Source of the DNA: Pseudonocardia bannensis | GTDB taxonomy: Bacteria > Actinomycetota > Actinomycetes > Mycobacteriales > Pseudonocardiaceae | NCBI RefSeq assembly: GCF_012911875.1 | Contig: NZ_JAAXKZ010000025.1 | Span: forward strand, 1-53,460 | DNA: 53,460 nucleotides | Direction of reading: 5' to 3' | Shown: piece by piece, positions 51,770-53,460 of the stretch | Numbering within the stretch: position 1 is the first letter of the stretch | Layout of the letters: each line of letters opens with the position of its first letter | Made by a program: the position numbers and the translations under genes | Notes under the pieces: model-generated | The model's database searches: none | Told to the model about the DNA's origin: nothing | Seen by the model: only the letters and a program-made list of their open reading frames with translations

Positions 51770-52531
51770 GTGACCTCCTCACAGGTACTGGTCCGGACGC
51801 CGGAGGCCGCCGCGTCCCGGTACTCCCTGTTGCTGACCACCGACTCCGACGAGGTGTGCGCCGCCCAGCGGCTGCGCCACCGCGTCTTCGCCGACGAGCT
51901 GGGCGCCACCCTGCACAGCCCGATCGCCGGGCTCGACGCCGACCGTTTCGACGAGTTCTGCGACCACCTGGTCGTCCGCGACGACCACACCGGTGAGATC
52001 GTCGGGACCTACCGGATGCTGCCGCCGGCCCGGGTCCGGGCCGCGGGCGGACTGTACGCCGAGAGCGAGTTCGTCGTCTCCGCCCTCGACCCGCTGCGGT
52101 CCTCCCTGGTGGAGGCGGGCCGGTCGTGCGTGCATCCCGAGCACCGCGGTGGCGCCGTCGTCGGCCTGGTGTGGGCCGGCATCGCCCGCTACATGCTGCT
52201 GACCGGTAACCGGTGGCTGGCCGGGTGCGCGAGCGTGCAGCTCGGCGACGGCGGCGCACTGGCCGCCGGCGTCTGGGACCGGGTGAGCGCCCGGCACCTG
52301 TCCCCGCAGCGGTACCGGGTCCGGCCGCTGAACCCCTGGGACCCGGCGGCCACCCGGCACCGCCGCACCACGATGCCGCCGCTGCTGCGCGGCTACCTGC
52401 GGCTCGGCGCGTGGGTCTGCGGGCCGCCCGCGCACGACCCGGGCTTCGGTGTCGCCGACTTCCTCGTGCTGCTCGGCCTGGACCACATGGACGAGCGGTA
52501 CCTGCGGTTCTTCCTCGGGGACGAGCGATGA
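51770..52531 (+). CDS. GNAT-type N-acyltransferase (OlsB/Rv3027c-like)
   Basis: The 253-residue protein belongs to the hemolysin/OlsB-type acyl-ACP N-acyltransferase group, which uses long-chain acyl donors. Motifs are CAAQRLRHRVFADELGA at about 29-45, EIVGTYRMLPP, VEAGRSCVHPEHRGGAVVGLVWAGIARY and a C-terminal DFLVLLGLDHMDERYLRFFLG. The GTG start at 51770 is set by the conserved region. Its stop overlaps the start of the PlsC-like gene (ATGA), so the two are translationally coupled. Together they resemble the OlsB/OlsA order of ornithine-lipid synthesis, but the amino-acid substrate is not proven. Confidence 0.85.
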   Translation: MTSSQVLVRTPEAAASRYSLLLTTDSDEVCAAQRLRHRVFADELGATLHSPIAGLDADRFDEFCDHLVVRDDHTGEIVGTYRMLPPARVRAAGGLYAESEFVVSALDPLRSSLVEAGRSCVHPEHRGGAVVGLVWAGIARYMLLTGNRWLAGCASVQLGDGGALAAGVWDRVSARHLSPQRYRVRPLNPWDPAATRHRRTTMPPLLRGYLRLGAWVCGPPAHDPGFGVADFLVLLGLDHMDERYLRFFLGDER

Positions 52532-53460
52532 GCGCCGAGCGCGCTCGCGTGACCGCGCCCCGGGCCGGGATCGTGCACCCCACCCATCCCGGGGTGCCGG
52601 CCCTCGCGCACCGGCCCGGCGGGCCGTGGGCGCCGTGCTCGCCGTGCGGACCGGACTGCCTCCCGGCCCCGGCCCGCCCGGGTGTCGCGGCACGGCTGCG
52701 GGTGTCCCGCCGGCTGGCTGCGCTGTCCTGCTGGGTGCTCGTCGCGGTCCCGCTCGTGGCCGTGCTGCCGCTCTGCCGGACACGCGGGCGCCGTCGGGTG
52801 ACGAGCGGGCTGTTCCGGGGCGTCCTCGGCGCGACCGGGGTCCGCCTGCGTGTCACCGGGTCGATGTCCCACGAGGGGTCGTCGGGCGTGCTCGTCGTGG
52901 CGAACCACCTGTCCTGGATCGACGTGCTCGCGCTCGGAGCCGTGCAGCCGGTGCGGATGCTGGCCAAGCGCGAGGTGCGTGACTGGCCGGTCATCGGGTG
53001 GCTGGCGCAGCGCAGCGGGGCGCTGTTCGTGGACCGTTCCGGCCTGCGCGGGCTGCCCGAGGTGGTCGCCGACGCCGCGGCGGCGCTGCGGGCGGGGGCG
53101 AGCATCGGGGTGTTCCCGGAGGGCACGACGTGGTGCGGGTCGGCGTCCGGGCCGTTCCGCCGGGCCGCGTTCCAGGCCGCGATCGATGCCGGGGTACCGG
53201 TCCGGCCGGTGTCGATCGACCTCCGGCTGCCCGACGGGCGCCCCACGACCGAGGGCGCGTTCGTCGGGGATCAGACGCTGTTCGACTCGCTGCTGCGGGT
53301 ACTGCGGCTGCCCGCATTGGTGTGCGAGGCCACCGTGCACCCGCAGATCACCCCGCTACCCGGGGAGGACCGGCGTGCGCTGGCCCTGCGGGCCCAGGAC
53401 GTCGTGGCGTCGGTGACAGGTGTCCGAGCCGGCAGCCGGGAGCGCACCGCCCCACCCGCC
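52528..53460 (+). CDS. PlsC-type 1-acylglycerol acyltransferase (OlsA/Rv3026c-like), 3' partial
   Basis: At least 311 residues are visible; the frame is open at the right edge. An N-terminal leader carries a Cys cluster PCSPCGPDC at about 39-47. A membrane span (ALSCWVLVAVPLVAVLPL) follows, then the acyltransferase domain with HX4D in ANHLSWIDVLALG, FVDRSG, and the lysophosphatidate-binding VFPEGTTWCG. The ATG overlaps the GNAT stop by four bases. The pair fits ornithine-lipid type synthesis (N-acylation then O-acylation) or an equivalent lipid branch. The C-terminus lies outside the window. Confidence 0.9.
   Translation, partial: MSAERARVTAPRAGIVHPTHPGVPALAHRPGGPWAPCSPCGPDCLPAPARPGVAARLRVSRRLAALSCWVLVAVPLVAVLPLCRTRGRRRVTSGLFRGVLGATGVRLRVTGSMSHEGSSGVLVVANHLSWIDVLALGAVQPVRMLAKREVRDWPVIGWLAQRSGALFVDRSGLRGLPEVVADAAAALRAGASIGVFPEGTTWCGSASGPFRRAAFQAAIDAGVPVRPVSIDLRLPDGRPTTEGAFVGDQTLFDSLLRVLRLPALVCEATVHPQITPLPGEDRRALALRAQDVVASVTGVRAGSRERTAPPA

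Overview
The window is very GC-rich, gene-dense DNA with many GTG starts and 4-base ATGA/GTGA stop-start overlaps. It comes from an actinobacterium. The gene content fits a mycolata-related or Pseudonocardiales genome, with Pseudonocardia the best guess: crotonyl-CoA carboxylase/reductase, a GlgE alpha-glucan cluster, FilP/DivIVA-like coiled coils, and a block in the gene order of Mycobacterium tuberculosis Rv3026c-Rv3034c. The genus is inferred from gene content, not from a marker gene.

Layout. 1-1079: a DivIVA/FilP-like coiled-coil gene (minus) whose 3' end runs into a cytochrome P450 fragment. 1194-5586: acyl-CoA genes, namely ccr, methylmalonyl-CoA epimerase, thiolase and MeaB, with a clear ccr terminator and an operator-like palindrome at the ccr promoter. 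5623-14 kb: an XRE regulator with an operator-like repeat, MarR, a thiamine-binding-type protein, a hydrolase, an SCO6745-family protein, a broken DUF4190 gene, a thioredoxin-TPR protein, a zinc metallopeptidase lipoprotein and a GT87 glycosyltransferase.

15-28.4 kb: alpha-glucan metabolism. glgE, treS, maltokinase and glgB lie in that order on the minus strand (trehalose to maltose to maltose-1-phosphate to branched glucan). glgP is divergent from glgE, and glgX lies beyond. 28.4-31.3 kb: an ABC ATPase, an enoyl-CoA hydratase and a methyltransferase. 31.3-35.3 kb: a histidine kinase, its response regulator, a second DivIVA-like coiled coil, and a LuxR-type regulator with a degenerate receiver.

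35.3-41.9 kb: a degraded accessory stretch. It holds an intact nucleoside hydrolase, a LacI regulator, a nicotinamide phosphoribosyltransferase and a HAD phosphatase, among remnants of a CaiB/BaiF CoA-transferase, an amidotransferase-like protein, a ribokinase and an aldehyde dehydrogenase. 42.3-53.46 kb: the block in M. tuberculosis Rv3026c-Rv3034c order: hexapeptide acyltransferase, GT4, GH57 and methyltransferase (the methylglucose lipopolysaccharide type set), etfBA, then a GNAT acyltransferase and a PlsC-type acyltransferase cut by the right edge. No tRNA, rRNA, CRISPR array or complete insertion sequence was seen.
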